Shown in pieces: positions 58,801-61,800 of a stretch of DNA of 64,000 nt (position 1 is its first letter; the number at the start of each line of letters is the position of its first letter). The position numbers were made by a program, and so were the translations under genes. Source of the DNA: Sternotherus odoratus (lineage: Eukaryota; Chordata; Testudines; Kinosternidae); contig JAVMKO010000003.1 of the NCBI GenBank assembly GCA_032164245.1, forward strand, positions 84,736,390-84,800,389, in the 5' to 3' direction. The notes under the pieces are model-generated. The model searched no databases, was not told where the DNA came from, and saw only the letters and a program-made list of their open reading frames with translations.

Positions 58801-61800
58801 CTAATTTAGCTATATCCTTCTGTAAGCGTGCGGTGACTCACCCCAGGGTGCCTCCTGCTGTCTCTGTCCAGGGAATCAGCTCACCAGCCTCCGGAGTGCC
58901 CTCTGCAGCCTGCAGTCCACTTGCTTCTGCCCAGAGTCCCTCCCTGGACCTCTTACCTGCGGTGCTGCCCCCTGCAGTACCCCCAGTTTCAGGGTCCCCA
59001 CCCCCTATCCCCACCTTGCCTCAGTCTAGGCAACTGCCAGTCACCATTTGCCCCCGTTCTCTGGGGCAGACTGCAGTATAATTGCCATTCATCACCAGCA
59101 AGGGGGTTTGTCTATTTCTAGTCTATTTCCCCATACCTTACTCCTAACTTCTCATTCTGTGTCCATATTTCTAGGCCTTATCAATGTCTGGATCATTCTG
59201 CTGGAAGAATTAACTACTGCCATATCCAACTGTCCCCGACAGCACCAGCCACCCACCCTGGATTTACTCTTTGAGCTGCTGAGAGATGTTGCCAAAATTC
59301 CTGGTAATTTCAATGACTTTATGGAACATCTGCTACTGAAACACAGAAAAATCCTTGTTAAGCTAGCAAGGACCGTGAAGATAGTTTGCTTAGCTCCTCT
59401 AGAGAGGAGATATTGTCCTTGTGGTGTTCATCAGTAACTTCTCGGTGTGGTTAAAGATCACACTGATTGGCTCCCAAGGGGAAGCTTCATCAAAAAGATT
59501 ATAGTCTTTGCATAGCGGAGGGGAAAGGGATAACTGTGGTATTTGTGTGGTAGCTGTTGGTATGCGTTAATCTTTTTTATTGGTACTGTTGTCTAGTGTA
59601 CACGATTCTCCTTGCTCTTGACACATCATGATATATGCAAGTATTCTTTTCTCCACTCCCTTGAAGGCCAATCTGTGGAGTGATACGACATCTCTGTATA
59701 TTGGTACATTCCCTGCACATCTGCTATTTTATCCAGAACAAATATTTCCAGCTTTTACCTTGCTCTGTTGTATCTGCTTCTCCTGTTTCTTGAAGTGTTG
59801 CATATATTAGTATATTAATAGACACTGTTCATGAAATCCTCCTTGAATGTTCATCCAGCATAAAACTGCACTGCTCAGTTTGTATTCCTACAGTCAGAAC
59901 CAAAACTGTGCCTCAAACATCCTAATATAGAGACATAGGCCTCTTATATTAAAACCACACAAATAATTGGCTTAATGAGTAAAAAACATGTTTTTGGTAT
60001 CAAACTCATAAGTACTGTTATGGCCAGTATTTGTTTTATTAACAGCTGAATATCTTGCCATGCTCTTGTTCACTCCTCTCCAGAAAATAGTTGTTCTGTC
60101 ATCTCTTACAGCTTACAATAAACCTTCACTAAATTCAAGAAGACAGTTGGATTCTCCATGTACCCTTCAATTAATGGGTGGTGATTTATACATCTTCAGC
60201 AGACAATCGAAGGTGTATGCACTGCTGCAAACATTACTACTGGCTCTTAGTTAAGACAACACAAATGTTTCAGATATTTTGGAAGTAGTTTTCATTAACA
60301 TCACTCAATTCGTGATCTCAGTCTGGTAAAGGATCCTAGATTTCTTAGTTTGGGCATCTGTTTGAGTGGGTATTTGTAGCCAAAAATTCTTACCATGATT
60401 GTGTTTTCCTTCCAGGCCCAGGATTTGGCATTTATGCGGTTGTACATCTTCTACTCCCCACAATGTCCCTCTGGCTCCATCGTAGCCATGGTGACCATTC
60501 TTACTGGGATGTGGCATCTGCTAATTTCAAGCATGCCATTGGCCTTTCCTGTGAGCTGGTAGTGGAGCACATTCAAAGTTTCATACATTCAGGTAAGCAG
60601 TGACTCTTCAACATCAGATCTAGTGATTCACTAACAACGCAGGGTTTTACTGTGTGACATGCTTAGAAGATGGCTTGGTTTTGGTTGCTCAAGAACAAGT
60701 CAAAATCGGGGAGAGTGGAAAAGTCATTTTTACCTTAAAAGAGATTGTTAAACTTTCCAAAAATATAAAGTGATCACTCAAGATCATAATGGACAGGAAT
60801 TGGTAGGAATAGGGGCTAACACAGTACTTTCCCCAGTATCAGTGGGAATATTTTACATTCCCATATACTTGCCTGAAGAGAACAATGCTCCTCTTAATTT
60901 GCTGTGTTTTGATGCCTATAAAACAACCATTAGTGTTAAAGAGAATCAAGTATGTAAAACATCCAGATATCAAGGAGGACTGTGGTTTGTCTAGAATGAT
61001 AGTGCAAAGGTGGGAACGCTAAAAACAACTTTCTTTTCCCCATAGACATTGGCTACGAGAATATGATTAATACAATGCTAAAAGATCTTTTCAAGTTGTT
61101 GGTAGCCTGTGTGGCAGAGCCTACAGAAACTATCTCCAGAGTTGGCTGCTCATGTATCAGGTAATATAGAAGAGCCTCTTTTCCCCATTAGCATGTTAAA
61201 AAGAGGAAGTGATGCAAAGACTCCTGACTAGAAAAGTCTTGGCCAAACGTGCAGATTGACCATTCTGGCCTGTACCTCCATAGTAATGAGAACCTGTCTC
61301 TTGTTCTTTAAAAGCAAAAACTAGAGTTAGAAAAAGCTTCCAAGGGCTGAAATCAAATTTCCATCAATTAGTCAGACTCTGTTTGCTTGTTATCAAACCA
61401 AATTCACAGTCTCAAAGGGGAAGGTAGGAATGTGTGGGAATACCCATGGCCCATCTGTATTGACTAGGTGCTGTCAGAGCAGAGGAGAAAGTCCATGATT
61501 TGGGAAATAAACATGCATGTTCTCCCATGAAGATATCTGCTCTACACTAATATCTACATCACTAGTCAATATGCAAGTTCTATTAAAAAGAATCAAACTG
61601 CTGTTGGGTGGGATTCACAGATCTCCTGAGGTAAGTATCCCCATCACATTGTGCAAATTATTATTACGGTCAAACCCAAAATGTGGTGCACAGCACTGAA
61701 CAGACAAAGAAAGATGCAGCCCCTGCCCTGGAAAGCTCACAATCTCTATAGATAAAAAGCACTCAAATAGCAGTCAGGAAAGGAATACACTATCTAGGTG

